DNA of 64,000 bases, from assembly GCA_938028835.1 (NCBI GenBank), contig CALIMJ010000010.1, positions 89,291 through 153,290 on the forward strand, in the 5' to 3' direction. A program made the position numbers and the translations under genes. Source of the DNA: an uncultured bacterium. GTDB taxonomy: Bacteria; Sysuimicrobiota; Sysuimicrobiia; Sysuimicrobiales; Sysuimicrobiaceae. Shown here in pieces: positions 1 through 8,146 of the stretch. The first letter of the stretch is position 1; every line of letters begins with the position of its first letter. The notes below the pieces were generated by a model that was given only the letters and a program-made list of their open reading frames with translations, did no database searches and was not told where the DNA came from.

Positions 1-238
1 GCGACACTAGGTAGCCCTCCTCCTGCAGGCTCGCGTAGACCGCGGCCACGGTGTTCCGGTGTACCCGCAGGTGGCGCGCCAGCTCCTGGACGGTGGGCAA
101 GCGGTCTCCGGGCTTGAGCTCGCCCAGGGCCACCAGCCATCGGATCTGCTCTGCCAGCTGCGCCTGCAGCGGTTCAGCGAGCCGGTGGTCCACCGCCAGG
201 GGAGGGTGCACCGCGGCACTGGATGAAGCTCTTTTCAT
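1..238 (-). CDS. GntR-family transcriptional regulator, N-terminal part (runs off the left edge)
   Basis: Reading the minus strand from an ATG at 238 gives 79 codons before the window ends, with no stop. The translation contains a clear GntR winged-helix domain at about residues 20-79, including LKPGDRLPTVQELARHLRV and the recognition-helix stretch HRNTVAAVYASLQEEGYLV. The effector-binding half lies outside the window, so the subfamily (YtrA or MocR type is possible) cannot be told. It is divergent from the aldehyde dehydrogenase gene 180 bases away, which makes that gene a likely target. A short inverted repeat lies just upstream of its start codon. Confidence 0.82.
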   Translation of the reverse strand, partial: MKRASSSAAVHPPLAVDHRLAEPLQAQLAEQIRWLVALGELKPGDRLPTVQELARHLRVHRNTVAAVYASLQEEGYLVS

Positions 239-244
239 GATTGT

Positions 245-253
245 TTGTCACAA
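245..253. promoter_or_regulatory. Candidate GntR operator TTGTCACAA
   Basis: TTGT-C-ACAA is an inverted repeat with 4-base arms around one centre base. Its GT-N-AC layout is that usual for GntR-family sites. It lies 6 bases upstream of the regulator start codon and could serve autoregulation or repression of the divergent gene. It is a short motif seen only once. Confidence 0.35.
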
Positions 254-379
254 TAGCAAATCTTGGCGCTCCCCGCAAGGGAGTCGTGGACCCCTCAGGC
301 GGACTCCGTGGCCCCACCCACCCCGGCGGTTCGCAGCCAGGGACGACCTGCGGTTCGCCTGGCGCTGCCTGCGGGCGGC

Positions 380-385
380 TATAAT
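380..385 (+). promoter_or_regulatory. -10 hexamer TATAAT upstream of the aldehyde dehydrogenase
   Basis: An exact TATAAT ends 32 bases before the ATG at 418, leaving a leader of about 25 bases that contains a GGGGGTG ribosome-binding site. I see no good -35 hexamer at the expected distance, so activity may depend on an activator or be weak. Confidence 0.45.
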
Positions 386-417
386 GGGGCCGCTGGCAGC
401 ACGCTTGGGGGTGACGC

Positions 418-1968
418 ATGGCCCTACCCGAGTTCCGCAACGAGCCCTTCACGGACTTCAGCGCGGAGGCCAATCAAAAGCTCATGCGGGAGGCGATCGC
501 GGCCGTGGAAGCGCGGATGGGACTAGAGCTCCCCGCCGTGGTGGGGGGCGAGCGGCTGCACGTGCCCGACAGGTTCGAATCCCGCAACCCCTCGAAGAAG
601 GAGGAGGTGGTGGCCCGGGCGCCCCTGGGCTCCCGGGAACTGGTGGACCGCGCGGTGGACGTGGCGTGGCTGGCGTTTCGCGCGTGGAAGCGGGTGCCGC
701 CGGAGGACAAGGCCGCCCTGTTCCTGCGCGCCGCGGAGCTGCTGCGCCGCCGGAAGTTCGAGGCCGCGGCGTGGATGGTGCTGGAGGTGGGCAAGAACTG
801 GGCGGAGGCTGACGCGGACGTGGCGGAGGCCATCGACCACCTGGAGTACTTTGCCCGGGAGATCCTGCGGTACGCGGAAGGCAAGCCCACCACCCCCCAC
901 CCGCACGAGGTCTCGTACTACACCTACGAGCCGCTGGGGGTGGTGGCGGTGATCCCGCCGTGGAACTTCCCCCTGGCCATCCCCATGGGGATGGCCCTGG
1001 GGGCCATCGCGGCGGGGAACACGGTGGTCCTCAAGCCGAGCAGCGACGCCCCAGCCACCGTCTACACGTTCCTGGAGGTCATGGAGCAGGCAGGCCTGCC
1101 GCCCGGAGTCCTCAATCTCGTTCCCGGTTCCGGCTCCGTCGTCGGAGACTTGCTTGTAACCCACCCGCGGGTGCGGATGGTTGCCTTCACGGGCTCCCGG
1201 GAGGTGGGCTGCCGGATCTACGAGCAGGCCGCCAGGGTCCAGCCCGGGCAGGTATGGCTCAAGCGTGTCATCGCGGAGATGGGAGGCAAGAACGCGGTGG
1301 TGGTCGCGGAGGACGCGGACCTGGAGGAGGCGGTGGCCGCCGCGGTGACCTCCGGGTACGGGTACCAAGGCCAGAAGTGCTCCGCGGGCTCGCGGCTCGT
1401 GGTGACCGGTCCGGTCTACGACCGGGTCGTGGAGGCCTTCGTGGAACGCGTGCGGGGCCTGCGGGTAGGGCCCGCGAAGGACAACTACCCCGTGGGTCCG
1501 GTGATCAACGAGCGCGCGTATCGCACCATCCTGGAGTACATCGAGGTCGGGAAGCGCGAGGGACGGCTCCTCTGTGGTGGAGAGCCCGCGGACGGGGAAG
1601 GCTACTACATCCAGCCCACGGTGTTTGCGGACGTGAGCCCCCACGCGCGGATCGGTCAGGAGGAGATCTTCGGCCCCGTGGTGGCCGTGATCCGCGCGCG
1701 CGACTTCGACCACGCTCTGGAGATCGCGAACGCCACGGACTACGGGCTCACGGGCGCAGTGTTCACCCGGGACCCGGACCGCATCGCAAAAGCTCGCGCC
1801 GAGTTCCACTGCGGCAATCTGTACATCAACCGGAAGTGCACGGGGGCGTTGGTGGGGGTCCATCCCTTCGGCGGCTTCAACATGAGCGGAACGGACGCCA
1901 AGGTCGGCGGCCCCGACTACCTCCTGTGGTTCCTACAGCCCAAGGTGACCAGCATCAAGTACCGCTAG
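418..1968 (+). CDS. rocA: L-glutamate gamma-semialdehyde dehydrogenase (1-pyrroline-5-carboxylate dehydrogenase, RocA-like)
   Basis: At 516 residues this has the size of the RocA branch of the aldehyde dehydrogenase superfamily, which oxidises glutamate semialdehyde/P5C to glutamate with NAD in proline and arginine breakdown. Visible are the cofactor-site motif IPPWNFPLAIP (about 179-189), the general base Glu287 in IAEMGGKN and the nucleophile Cys321 in GQKCSAGSR. The flanking wording (WLKRVIAEMGG, YQGQKCSAGSR) is typical of RocA rather than of generic aldehyde dehydrogenases. The ATG at 418 follows a GGGGGTG site. No proline dehydrogenase is present in this window. The divergent GntR gene is the probable regulator. 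Confidence 0.85.
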   Translation: MALPEFRNEPFTDFSAEANQKLMREAIAAVEARMGLELPAVVGGERLHVPDRFESRNPSKKEEVVARAPLGSRELVDRAVDVAWLAFRAWKRVPPEDKAALFLRAAELLRRRKFEAAAWMVLEVGKNWAEADADVAEAIDHLEYFAREILRYAEGKPTTPHPHEVSYYTYEPLGVVAVIPPWNFPLAIPMGMALGAIAAGNTVVLKPSSDAPATVYTFLEVMEQAGLPPGVLNLVPGSGSVVGDLLVTHPRVRMVAFTGSREVGCRIYEQAARVQPGQVWLKRVIAEMGGKNAVVVAEDADLEEAVAAAVTSGYGYQGQKCSAGSRLVVTGPVYDRVVEAFVERVRGLRVGPAKDNYPVGPVINERAYRTILEYIEVGKREGRLLCGGEPADGEGYYIQPTVFADVSPHARIGQEEIFGPVVAVIRARDFDHALEIANATDYGLTGAVFTRDPDRIAKARAEFHCGNLYINRKCTGALVGVHPFGGFNMSGTDAKVGGPDYLLWFLQPKVTSIKYR

Positions 1969-2011
1969 GCTGCCCTGCCGAGCTCCGAAGGGTGCGGCTC
2001 CCACGGGGGCC

Positions 2012-2028
2012 CTGTCCCCGGGGGACAG
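2012..2028 (+). terminator. Hairpin after the aldehyde dehydrogenase gene
   Basis: CTGTCCCC and GGGGACAG form a perfect 8-base inverted repeat around a single base, so the folded loop would be about five bases. It lies 44 bases past the stop codon. It has no T-run, so it may be an imperfect terminator or only an mRNA 3'-end stabiliser. A second copy of GGGACAG follows at 2035. Confidence 0.35.
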
Positions 2029-2099
2029 AGCTCAGGGACAGTTCCGGGAGACAGGTCCAGGAAACGAAGGCGACAGCGACGCCCGGACTGGCGCGGTGG

Positions 2100-2105
2100 T
2101 ATGCT
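2100..2105 (+). promoter_or_regulatory. -10 hexamer TATGCT of tRNA-Ala
   Basis: TATGCT ends 12 bases before the tRNA 5' end, a normal distance for a tRNA promoter. No clear -35 box is visible 17 bases upstream. Confidence 0.4.
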
Positions 2106-2117
2106 AAAGGATGGTCT

Positions 2118-2192
2118 GGGGACGTAGCTCAGCGGGAGAGCACCTGGTTTGCAACCAGGGGGTCGCCGGTTCGAATCCGGTCGTCTCCACCA
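2118..2192 (+). tRNA. tRNA-Ala (anticodon TGC)
   Basis: A complete cloverleaf can be drawn. The acceptor stem GGGGACG pairs with CGTCTCC (one G-T pair), the anticodon stem CCTGG/CCAGG encloses the loop TTTGCAA, and the T arm carries GTTCGAATC. The anticodon TGC at 2150-2152 reads alanine codons. CCA is encoded at 2190-2192. It is a single tRNA, not part of an rRNA operon here. Confidence 0.97.
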
Positions 2193-2314
2193 GGGCGTGG
2201 TTTCACGCCGACTTGCGGACGGCTAACGCCTGACCGAGGGCGCAAACCCGATTTCAGCCGACCCGCGACGTTCTCAGGCGCGGCTTAGGACCTGGACCAG
2301 TCCCGTAGGTCCGT

Positions 2315-2344
2315 CCCCTCGCGGGCCGGGGAAACCGCGAGGGG
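2315..2344. terminator. Hairpin between tRNA-Ala and the convergent AbrB-type genes
   Basis: CCCCTCGCGG and CCGCGAGGGG form perfect 10-base arms with a 10-base loop, placed between two converging transcription units. It probably ends transcription from both sides, although neither side has a T-run. Confidence 0.5.
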
Positions 2345-2390
2345 AGAATACGTCAAGCTCACCCCTGAGCCGCAGTGCGCCCTGGACCCC

Positions 2391-2876
2391 CTACCCCGCA
2401 GCCCACGCCACCAGCCACGGCACGCAGGCGATCACGGTTATGACCCGCGCCACGTGCAGGGACGCGATCGAGGGTGCGTCCAGTCCCATGTCGTCCGCGG
2501 CCATGGAGATCTCCGTGAGACCCGCGGGTGCGGAGCTGAGGAACGCCACTGGCCACGGCCAGCGTGTCAGGATTGCCACTCCCCACGCAATCACCGCGGA
2601 GACAGCCAGCAGGTAGGCGGTGAGGCCCAGGGCGGGTACGAGCACCCGTCGTGCGACCTCCGGGTGCCAGGTGGCGGACACCGCCAGGATGATCCCCACC
2701 GCCAGCTGCACCACGCGCCGCACGTGCAGGGACAGCTCCCGGACGGGTCCCCCCGCCAGGCGCAGCGCCGCCACCGCCACCATGGAACCCACCAAGCCTC
2801 CCGCCGGCACGCCGAGCCACAGGGCGACCCAGCCCCCTCCCACCCCTACCACCAGCGTCACCAGCAGCTCCTTCAA
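2391..2876 (-). CDS. AbrB-family (PF05145) membrane protein, second half of a split pair
   Basis: The frame opens at a TTG whose last bases form the stop of the preceding gene (TTGA overlap) and gives 161 residues with about five hydrophobic segments. It includes the typical AbrB-duplication wording GGPVRELSLHVRRVVQLAVGI and a terminal SSAPAGLTEISMAADDMGLDAPSIASLHVARV. Family members, often mislabelled as ammonia monooxygenase or regulators, normally carry two such repeats in one protein of about 350 residues. Here each repeat is its own gene. The molecular function of the family is not established; transport or membrane signalling is only a guess. Confidence 0.7.
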   Translation of the reverse strand: MKELLVTLVVGVGGGWVALWLGVPAGGLVGSMVAVAALRLAGGPVRELSLHVRRVVQLAVGIILAVSATWHPEVARRVLVPALGLTAYLLAVSAVIAWGVAILTRWPWPVAFLSSAPAGLTEISMAADDMGLDAPSIASLHVARVITVIACVPWLVAWAAG

Positions 2877-3397
2877 CCCTCCACCTCCGCGCGGCGCAAC
2901 CACAGGCGGACCAGCGGTAGGGTCACCAGCAAGGTGGTCACCACCCGCACCAGCTGGACCGTGGTCACCGTGTCCACCGGGCGGTCTAGGGCCAGGGCGA
3001 TCAGCACCATCTCCGGCATCCCCCCCGGGGTGGCCGCCAGTAGGGCCGTCCCCCATTCCAGGCCGGCCAGGGCACGGAGCAGCCACGCCCCTCCCACCGC
3101 GCCCACCAACGCCGCCAGCACCACCAGGAAGGCGGCCCGCGATGCCCGGCGCACGTTCGGCAAGGTATCCGGCCGGACCCGGGAGCCCAGCGTGATGCCC
3201 ACCGCGATCTGCAGCCACCGGCGCACCGAGGGGTCCACGGGAGGAATCTGCATCGGGAGCACGGACAGGGCTGCGAGGGCGCCTAGCAACCCACCCAGCA
3301 GAGCGCCCGCCGGCAGGCGGAGCCGGATCCCCGCGAGTCCTCCTGTGGCCCCTGCGGCCACCACGAAGGCTGTGGCCAGGACTTGCTCCGCGCTCAC
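2873..3397 (-). CDS. AbrB-family (PF05145) membrane protein, first half of a split pair
   Basis: This 174-residue hydrophobic protein starts with GTG at 3397, overlapping the stop of the SDR remnant upstream. It carries one AbrB-duplication repeat: [19 protein letters not shown], then [18 protein letters not shown], and at the end [23 protein letters not shown], which parallels the APAGLTEISMAADD segment of its partner. The two genes overlap by four bases and are probably translated together to make one two-repeat membrane unit. It is not related to the DNA-binding AbrB of Bacillus. Confidence 0.7.
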   Translation of the reverse strand: MSAEQVLATAFVVAAGATGGLAGIRLRLPAGALLGGLLGALAALSVLPMQIPPVDPSVRRWLQIAVGITLGSRVRPDTLPNVRRASRAAFLVVLAALVGAVGGAWLLRALAGLEWGTALLAATPGGMPEMVLIALALDRPVDTVTTVQLVRVVTTLLVTLPLVRLWLRRAEVEG

Positions 3398-3750
3398 ACC
3401 GACCTCACCCAGCCTCCGTCCACGACGATGGTCTGGCCTGTGACGTAGCTCGCCCGCGGAGAAACGAAGAAGGCCACCACCGCGGCCACCTCTTCCGGCC
3501 GGCCGTGGCGGCCCAGTGGCACGTCCTCCGCTTCCTCCACCACCGCCTCCTGCAGCGGAATCCCCCGACGCGCCGCCGACTCTTCCAGGCGCCGCAGTCT
3601 GCGTTCCGTAAGGATGCGTCCGGGGGCCACGCAGTTCACCGTCACGCGGGGCGCCAGCTCCTCCGCCAGGCTCGCGGTGAGGTTCGCCAGCGCCGCCTTC
3701 GCCGCGTTGGACGGCGCCTGGCCCGGGTGCGGGCGCTTCCCGGACGCCGC
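3394..3750 (-). pseudogene. 3' fragment of a short-chain dehydrogenase/reductase (SDR)
   Basis: The last 118 or so codons of an SDR are readable. They include [26 protein letters not shown], the NCVAPGRI strand, and the C-terminal [18 protein letters not shown] and [13 protein letters not shown] motifs of FabG-like enzymes. The nucleotide-binding N-terminal half (TGxxxGIG) is absent. The YxxxK position reads SNAAK, so the catalytic Tyr is also replaced. Upstream of about 3750 the similarity ends, and a TGA in the same frame lies at 3787-3789. Its stop overlaps the start of the AbrB-type gene, so it was once the first gene of that operon. Confidence 0.75.
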
Positions 3751-3786
3751 GCGGCCGGCACGCGATCTACGACGCGAGCACCCGTA

Positions 3787-4254
3787 TCAGGTTTCCCGCC
3801 TCAACGGGCGTACGCCGGCACCCGTCTTTCTCGGGCGGTCAGCCAACTGAGCCGTGACGGACTCGGCTGGGGCGACGAGTTCTAAACACCTGCATCCCTC
3901 CTGGAGAGCCACCAGAAGCCCGCCCTGAGCGCCACGAGCGTAAGCCACGAGCAGGCCACCCGGACCGGCGGGAGCCGCTTCCGACCTTCCCGCGGCGGCC
4001 CGAGCCCGCATCGCCAGGGCCACGGGGGCCGGGCCCCGGCCAGCAACCTTGGCATGAACGGGGGGGCCGAGCCCATCGCCGGCGTCCGGGAAACCGAGGG
4101 TGCGGGCGATGGCGCCACCGCTGGCGTACGCCACTTCGAACCCGCAGACCTCCACCAGACGGGCGGAGAGCGCGTCGAAGACCCCCGGCGCCACGACGAG
4201 GGGGCCCTCCTGCAGGCGCCACCGCAGCCAGCCCCGCCTCTGGCCGGGGCTCAT
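3787..4254 (-). pseudogene. Remnant of an isocitrate lyase / PEP mutase family enzyme
   Basis: The ATG at 4254 overlaps the stop of the TRAP permease (ATGA). The first 50 residues match the ICL/PEPM family start: GPLVVAPGVFDALSARLVEVCGFEVAYASGG, then ARTLGFPD. After that the expected metal-binding DxDxGYG and KKCGH catalytic segments are missing, and the text is only vaguely similar until TGA at 3789. At 155 codons against the usual 280-300, it is an internally deleted pseudogene. It ends in the same frame in which the SDR fragment continues. The parental enzyme was probably a lyase acting on an acid imported by the upstream TRAP system. Confidence 0.65.
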
Positions 4255-6347
4255 ACGCGTTCCGTGGTCACGCCCCCGGGCTGCGGGACGGCCAGGGGCG
4301 CCCGGAGGCGCTGCAAGGCCACCGCCGCTGCCAGCAGCCCGAAGCCCGCGCTGTCCGTGAGGACCCCGGGCTTGATGAGCAACAGGGCGGCGCCAAACAA
4401 AAGCAAGCGTTCCAGCGGGGTGGCCGGCCTGAGTAGGTAGCCCACCACCGCACCGCCCAGGCACAGGGTCCCGATCGTTCCCGTGACGACCGCCCAGAGC
4501 ACCTCATACCACTGACCCTGCATGAGCAGCGCGGGCCCGAACACGAACATGTACGGGACGATGAAGCCCGCCAGGGCGAAGCGCACCGACTGCCAGCCCG
4601 TCTCCCACATGGGCGCCCGGGCAAGGCTGGCGGCGGCGAAGCTGGCGAGGGCCACCGGCGGGGTCAGCGCGGACAGGCAGGCGAAGTAGAACAGGAACAG
4701 GTGCGCGGCCATGGGAGGGATCCCGGCCTGGACCAGGGCAGGGGCGAGCGTGCTGGCCATGATGGCGTAGGCGGCGGTGGTGGGAAGTCCCATCCCCAGA
4801 AGCAGCGCCACCAACATGGCCACCACGAGCATGGGCAGCACGTTGCCGCCTGCGAGGGTGAGCAACGCCAGCGACAGCTTGCCGCCCAGACCCGTGAGGG
4901 AGAGGATCCCCACCACCATGCCCGCGGCCGCGGTGGTGGCCGCGATCTCTACCGACCTCCAGGACCCGTCGTACAGCGCGTCCACCAAGCGGCGGATGCC
5001 CTCCCGGGCTTCGGGCCGCCACGCGTACACCACCGCCACGGCAGCGCATCCAACGAGGAAACTCCACAGGGACGGTACGCCCAGCCGGCTCGCCACCCCG
5101 TACGCCACGGCCGCCAGCAGCACCCATGGGTGCGCCACCCGCTCCCCGCGGCCCGCCCACGAGGCCACCACGGTGGCACCGAGCCCCCACAGGGCCGCCC
5201 GGAAGGGCGACTGATCGAACCCCATGATCAGGACGAGGATGAGGGCCAGCGGCCCCAGGAGGAACCCCTGCTGGACCAGCACCGCGCCCAGCTTCGGCAG
5301 CCGGTCCCGCGGCAACCCCCGCAGGCCGTTGCGAGCCGAGTAGAAGTCGATCATCCAGTAGGCTGCCACGTAGTACAGCAGGGCGGGGATCAAGGCCGAC
5401 AGAGCCACCCGGGAGTACGGAACCCCGAGGATGTCCGCCATCAGGAACGCCGCGGCCCCCATCACGGGAGGGACCAGCTGTCCGCCCGTGGAGTTCATGG
5501 CCTCGATGGCCCCCGCCACCGAAGGGCGGAACCCCGTGGACTTCATCAAGGGCACGTTGATCACGCCGTCCACCATCACGTTGGCCGCGGAGGACCCCGA
5601 GGCGGTGCCGAACAGGGCGCTGGTGAGGATGGATACCTTCGCGGGGCCACCCCGCCGGTGGCCCGCCAGGCTCAAGCCCAGGTTGACGATGAACTTCCCG
5701 ATCCCCGAGGCTTCCAGGAACGCCCCGAACAGGATGAACAGGTACACGTACCGCGCGGAGGCCGCGATGGGCGCGCTGTAGATGCCGTTGTCGCTGAACA
5801 GGAACGAGATCGTGGTGCTGAAGGGGAAGCCGTTGTGTCGGAACAGGCTCGGCAGGTACGGCCCGAGGAACGCATACAGCACGAACAGCCCACCCAGGAT
5901 GGGCATGGCCCACCCCGAGGTCCGGCGGACCATCTCCACCACAACGACCAGCAGCAGCAGGCCCACCCCCACGTCCGCAAGGGTCGGCATCACACCTGCT
6001 CGGTTCGTCAGCTCCGAGAAGAACAGCAGCTGGTAGACCACCACCCCCACGCTGGCCATCGCGAGGAGGAGGTCCCAGGCGGTGGGGGTCGGGGACACGC
6101 GTCCCTTGCGGGCGGGCAGAAGCAGGAATACCAGGAGGGACGCGAACATCAGGTGGAACGCGTACATCTTCTGGGGGTCGGTGGAGTAGAAGCCCAGCAC
6201 CGCCACGTGGTAGAGAGCCATGGCGACGCCCACCACGCGGGCCACCAGCCACCAGCGACCCGACAGCTGCCTTCCCCGGAGCTCTTCCGTGGATCCCAGT
6301 TGCTCCTCGGTGACCGCCAGAACCGCCCCGCCCTCCGCCGCCCGCAC
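4251..6347 (-). CDS. TRAP transporter permease, fused 4TM/12TM (TAXI type)
   Basis: This is the membrane part of a secondary, ion-driven importer for organic acids; it fuses the small (DctQ-like) and large (DctM-like) subunits. I chose the GTG at 6347 because an AGGAGG site lies 7 bases upstream; it gives 698 residues, normal for the fused TAXI class. After about 60 soluble residues there are four helices, then the large domain with the hallmark MVDGVINVPLMKSTGF and EAMNSTGGQLVPPVMGAAAFLMAD segments and a later MGLPTTAAYAIMA. It lies 44 bases downstream of its binding protein in the same operon. The reading frame is open further upstream, but that extension overlaps the binding-protein gene. 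Confidence 0.9.
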   Translation of the reverse strand: MRAAEGGAVLAVTEEQLGSTEELRGRQLSGRWWLVARVVGVAMALYHVAVLGFYSTDPQKMYAFHLMFASLLVFLLLPARKGRVSPTPTAWDLLLAMASVGVVVYQLLFFSELTNRAGVMPTLADVGVGLLLLVVVVEMVRRTSGWAMPILGGLFVLYAFLGPYLPSLFRHNGFPFSTTISFLFSDNGIYSAPIAASARYVYLFILFGAFLEASGIGKFIVNLGLSLAGHRRGGPAKVSILTSALFGTASGSSAANVMVDGVINVPLMKSTGFRPSVAGAIEAMNSTGGQLVPPVMGAAAFLMADILGVPYSRVALSALIPALLYYVAAYWMIDFYSARNGLRGLPRDRLPKLGAVLVQQGFLLGPLALILVLIMGFDQSPFRAALWGLGATVVASWAGRGERVAHPWVLLAAVAYGVASRLGVPSLWSFLVGCAAVAVVYAWRPEAREGIRRLVDALYDGSWRSVEIAATTAAAGMVVGILSLTGLGGKLSLALLTLAGGNVLPMLVVAMLVALLLGMGLPTTAAYAIMASTLAPALVQAGIPPMAAHLFLFYFACLSALTPPVALASFAAASLARAPMWETGWQSVRFALAGFIVPYMFVFGPALLMQGQWYEVLWAVVTGTIGTLCLGGAVVGYLLRPATPLERLLLFGAALLLIKPGVLTDSAGFGLLAAAVALQRLRAPLAVPQPGGVTTERV

Positions 6348-6391
6348 GCCTTCGCCTCCTGCCGTGGTCAGCCTGGAAAAGCGGCTCGTCC

Positions 6392-7372
6392 CTACCGAGG
6401 CGGCTGGTGCGCCGGTCGCAGCTGCACGCCCCGCTCCCGATAGTACCGGAGGGCGCCAGGGTGGAGCGGACCATTGATGTAGTAGATGTGTACGGGCACC
6501 GTCTCCGCTCCCGTGGGGTGCACCTGCTCCAGCAGCTCGCGGTTTTCGAACATGGTCTTGGTCAGCTCGTACACGAAGTCGTCGGGCATGTCCTTGTGTA
6601 CGATGGCCGCGTTCCACATCTGGACGGTCCGAATGACGTAGTCCTGGCCGCGGTAGACGTTCGCCCGGATCGCGCCGGAGGCCAAGTACGGGTACTGTCC
6701 GGTTAGCCGTGCGATCTGCTCAGGGCTCGGCGCGACGAACCTCGTGGGCCGCGTGAGGGACAGCTCCACCCACGCCGGGACGGGAACCCCAATCGTGATG
6801 CAGCTGGCGTCAACCAGGCCATCCCTCAGAGCGTTGGCGCCCTCCGCCAGCGAAAGGTTGACGATCCGGGCGGGACGGATGTTTAGGAGCTCGAAGGCTT
6901 TCAGGGAAACGAACTCGCCCGAGCCTCCCCGGGGACCGACGTCCACGACCCGGCCCTGCAAGTCGCTGAATGCCCGCACCGGACCGTCGCCCCGTACCAC
7001 GCAATGGTAGTACGAGGTGTACATCGGCCAGGTGAACCGGATCGCGTCGTGGCGGACGCCCCGGGCCCAGCCAATCCCTTGCATCCCCTCATACGCAGGC
7101 CCCATGGTGGTGAGCCCCAGCTCGATCTGCTTGGCCTGCACCAGCTGGACGTTCTGTACGGGTCCACCCGTGACCCGGTTGGAGGCCGGGATCCCCAGCT
7201 TCTCCTGGATGACCTTGGCGTAGCCGCCCGCCACCACGTAGTACACGCCGCCGATGGAGGCCGAGCCGATGGTAATGCTTCGCGGCCAGTTGGCGCGGAC
7301 CTGACCCCAGGCCGGCACCACCAGGGCAAGCGCCAGCGCGACCCCCGCAGAGCGAACGACCCAGCGCTTCAC
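6392..7372 (-). CDS. TAXI-family TRAP substrate-binding protein
   Basis: This 326-residue protein begins with a signal peptide (MKRWVVRSAGVALALALVVPAWG) for export across the membrane. The mature part has the TAXI-family opening ITIGSASIGGVYYVVAGGYAKVI, followed by the NVQLVQAKQIELGL and VVDVGPRGGSGE segments. It delivers substrate to the fused permease encoded next. TAXI proteins bind glutamate, C4/C5 dicarboxylates or related acids; the ligand cannot be read from the sequence. GTG start after AAAGGGGGGA. The downstream-facing fumarase/CoA genes suggest a dicarboxylate. Confidence 0.9.
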   Translation of the reverse strand: MKRWVVRSAGVALALALVVPAWGQVRANWPRSITIGSASIGGVYYVVAGGYAKVIQEKLGIPASNRVTGGPVQNVQLVQAKQIELGLTTMGPAYEGMQGIGWARGVRHDAIRFTWPMYTSYYHCVVRGDGPVRAFSDLQGRVVDVGPRGGSGEFVSLKAFELLNIRPARIVNLSLAEGANALRDGLVDASCITIGVPVPAWVELSLTRPTRFVAPSPEQIARLTGQYPYLASGAIRANVYRGQDYVIRTVQMWNAAIVHKDMPDDFVYELTKTMFENRELLEQVHPTGAETVPVHIYYINGPLHPGALRYYRERGVQLRPAHQPPR

Positions 7373-7416
7373 GTGACTCCCCCCTTTCCGGTCTTCCGGC
7401 TATGCTACGGTACGCT

Positions 7417-8106
7417 CTACCCCGAACGGACTCCTCCCGGCCCGCCTCCCCGACGCCGCAGGGACCTCACGAGGGCTTCCCCTGCCTGCCCCACGTGCCG
7501 GCGCATGGCTGCGCCGGCCCCCCTCGCGGATCGCATTTCCAGCTGATGCACGATCTCCGCGTGGTCCCGCACCAGGCGGGGAAGCTGCTCGGGCACCGCC
7601 AGGGCCGCCAGGGGCGGTAGCCCAGACCATACGGCTTCGATGGCCCGGACCAGCCGCGGGTTGCCGCACGCGCGGTAAATGCAGAAGTGGAACTGCTGGT
7701 TGTACTCCACGAAGGCGTCCGTGTCCCCCGCACGCGCAACCTTTTCCAGCGCCCCGTGCAGGTGCCGCAATTCCGCCAGCTCCTCCGCGCCCAGCCGCCC
7801 TGCGGCCCGAGCCGTGGCCGGCGGTTCCAGCAACAGGCGCACCCCGTACAGCTGGGCTACCTCCTCCGGGCCCCACCGCAGGACGTGGTAGGTGCCGCGG
7901 CCGTCCGCTTCCACCAGGCCGTCCCGCTCGAGCTGACGCAGGGCGTCCCGCACGGGCAACCGGCTGGTCCCCAGCCGGCCCGCCAGCTCCTCCTGCACCA
8001 GCCGCTGCCCGGGCACCAGCTCGCCCCGAACGATGGCCCGGCGTAGGGCGCGGTACACCTGCTCGTCCAGCCGCACCCGTTCTACCACGGCTAGAGGGGC
8101 CCTCAT
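7417..8106 (-). CDS. GntR-family regulator, FCD subfamily
   Basis: Starting at ATG 8106 the product is 229 residues, normal for FadR/FCD-type regulators. Residues 8-75 form the winged helix (RLDEQVYRALRRAIVRGELVPGQRL, then TSRLPVRDALRQLERDGLVE). The remainder is the all-helical FCD ligand domain, with the metal-site-type residues in FVEYNQQFHFCIYRACGN and a later DHAEIVHQLE. It is the first gene of the TAXI-TRAP operon and faces the fumarase operon across a 40-base gap, so it very likely senses an organic acid and controls both sides. An upstream in-frame ATG would add 37 residues lacking any family similarity. Confidence 0.9.
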   Translation of the reverse strand: MRAPLAVVERVRLDEQVYRALRRAIVRGELVPGQRLVQEELAGRLGTSRLPVRDALRQLERDGLVEADGRGTYHVLRWGPEEVAQLYGVRLLLEPPATARAAGRLGAEELAELRHLHGALEKVARAGDTDAFVEYNQQFHFCIYRACGNPRLVRAIEAVWSGLPPLAALAVPEQLPRLVRDHAEIVHQLEMRSARGAGAAMRRHVGQAGEALVRSLRRRGGGPGGVRSG

Positions 8107-8111
8107 GACGG

Positions 8112-8140
8112 TTGACAGTTTACGGTATACGGGATAGTTT
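8112..8140 (+). promoter_or_regulatory. Promoter of the fumarase operon (TTGACA - 17 - TAGTTT)
   Basis: An exact TTGACA at 8112-8117 is followed 17 bases later by TAGTTT at 8135-8140. Transcription would begin about 7 bases on, at the GTG start codon (8147), predicting a leaderless mRNA. A GTATAC palindrome lies in the spacer. Confidence 0.6.
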
Positions 8141-8145
8141 GGCAA
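8117..8145 (-). promoter_or_regulatory. Promoter of the GntR-TAXI-TRAP operon (TTGCCA - 17 - TAAACT)
   Basis: On the minus strand TTGCCA (8145-8140) and TAAACT (8122-8117) are 17 bases apart. This promoter sits face-to-face on the same DNA as the fumarase promoter, so the two should compete for polymerase. The predicted start is only a few bases before the ATG at 8106. Confidence 0.6.
8125..8130. promoter_or_regulatory. Candidate FCD-GntR operator core GTATAC
   Basis: The palindrome GTATAC lies in the middle of both promoter spacers. GTATAC-type cores are common in binding sites of FCD-family GntR regulators. The palindrome does not extend well beyond six bases, so the exact operator limits are open. 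Confidence 0.45.
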
Positions 8146-8146
8146 C

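Noticed and set aside
2391..3397. AbrB as a DNA-binding transition-state regulator or ammonia monooxygenase
   Set aside because: The proteins are hydrophobic membrane proteins of PF05145; the names are database carry-overs.
3394..4254. UGA recoding (selenocysteine or readthrough) joining the ICL/PEPM and SDR fragments into one protein
   Set aside because: Both fragments lack essential parts and no hairpin typical of recoding was seen after the TGA; a deletion scar explains it more simply.
4701..6443. A 580-codon plus-strand frame over the TRAP permease
   Set aside because: Antisense to a permease with strong family signatures; composition is typical of a shadow.
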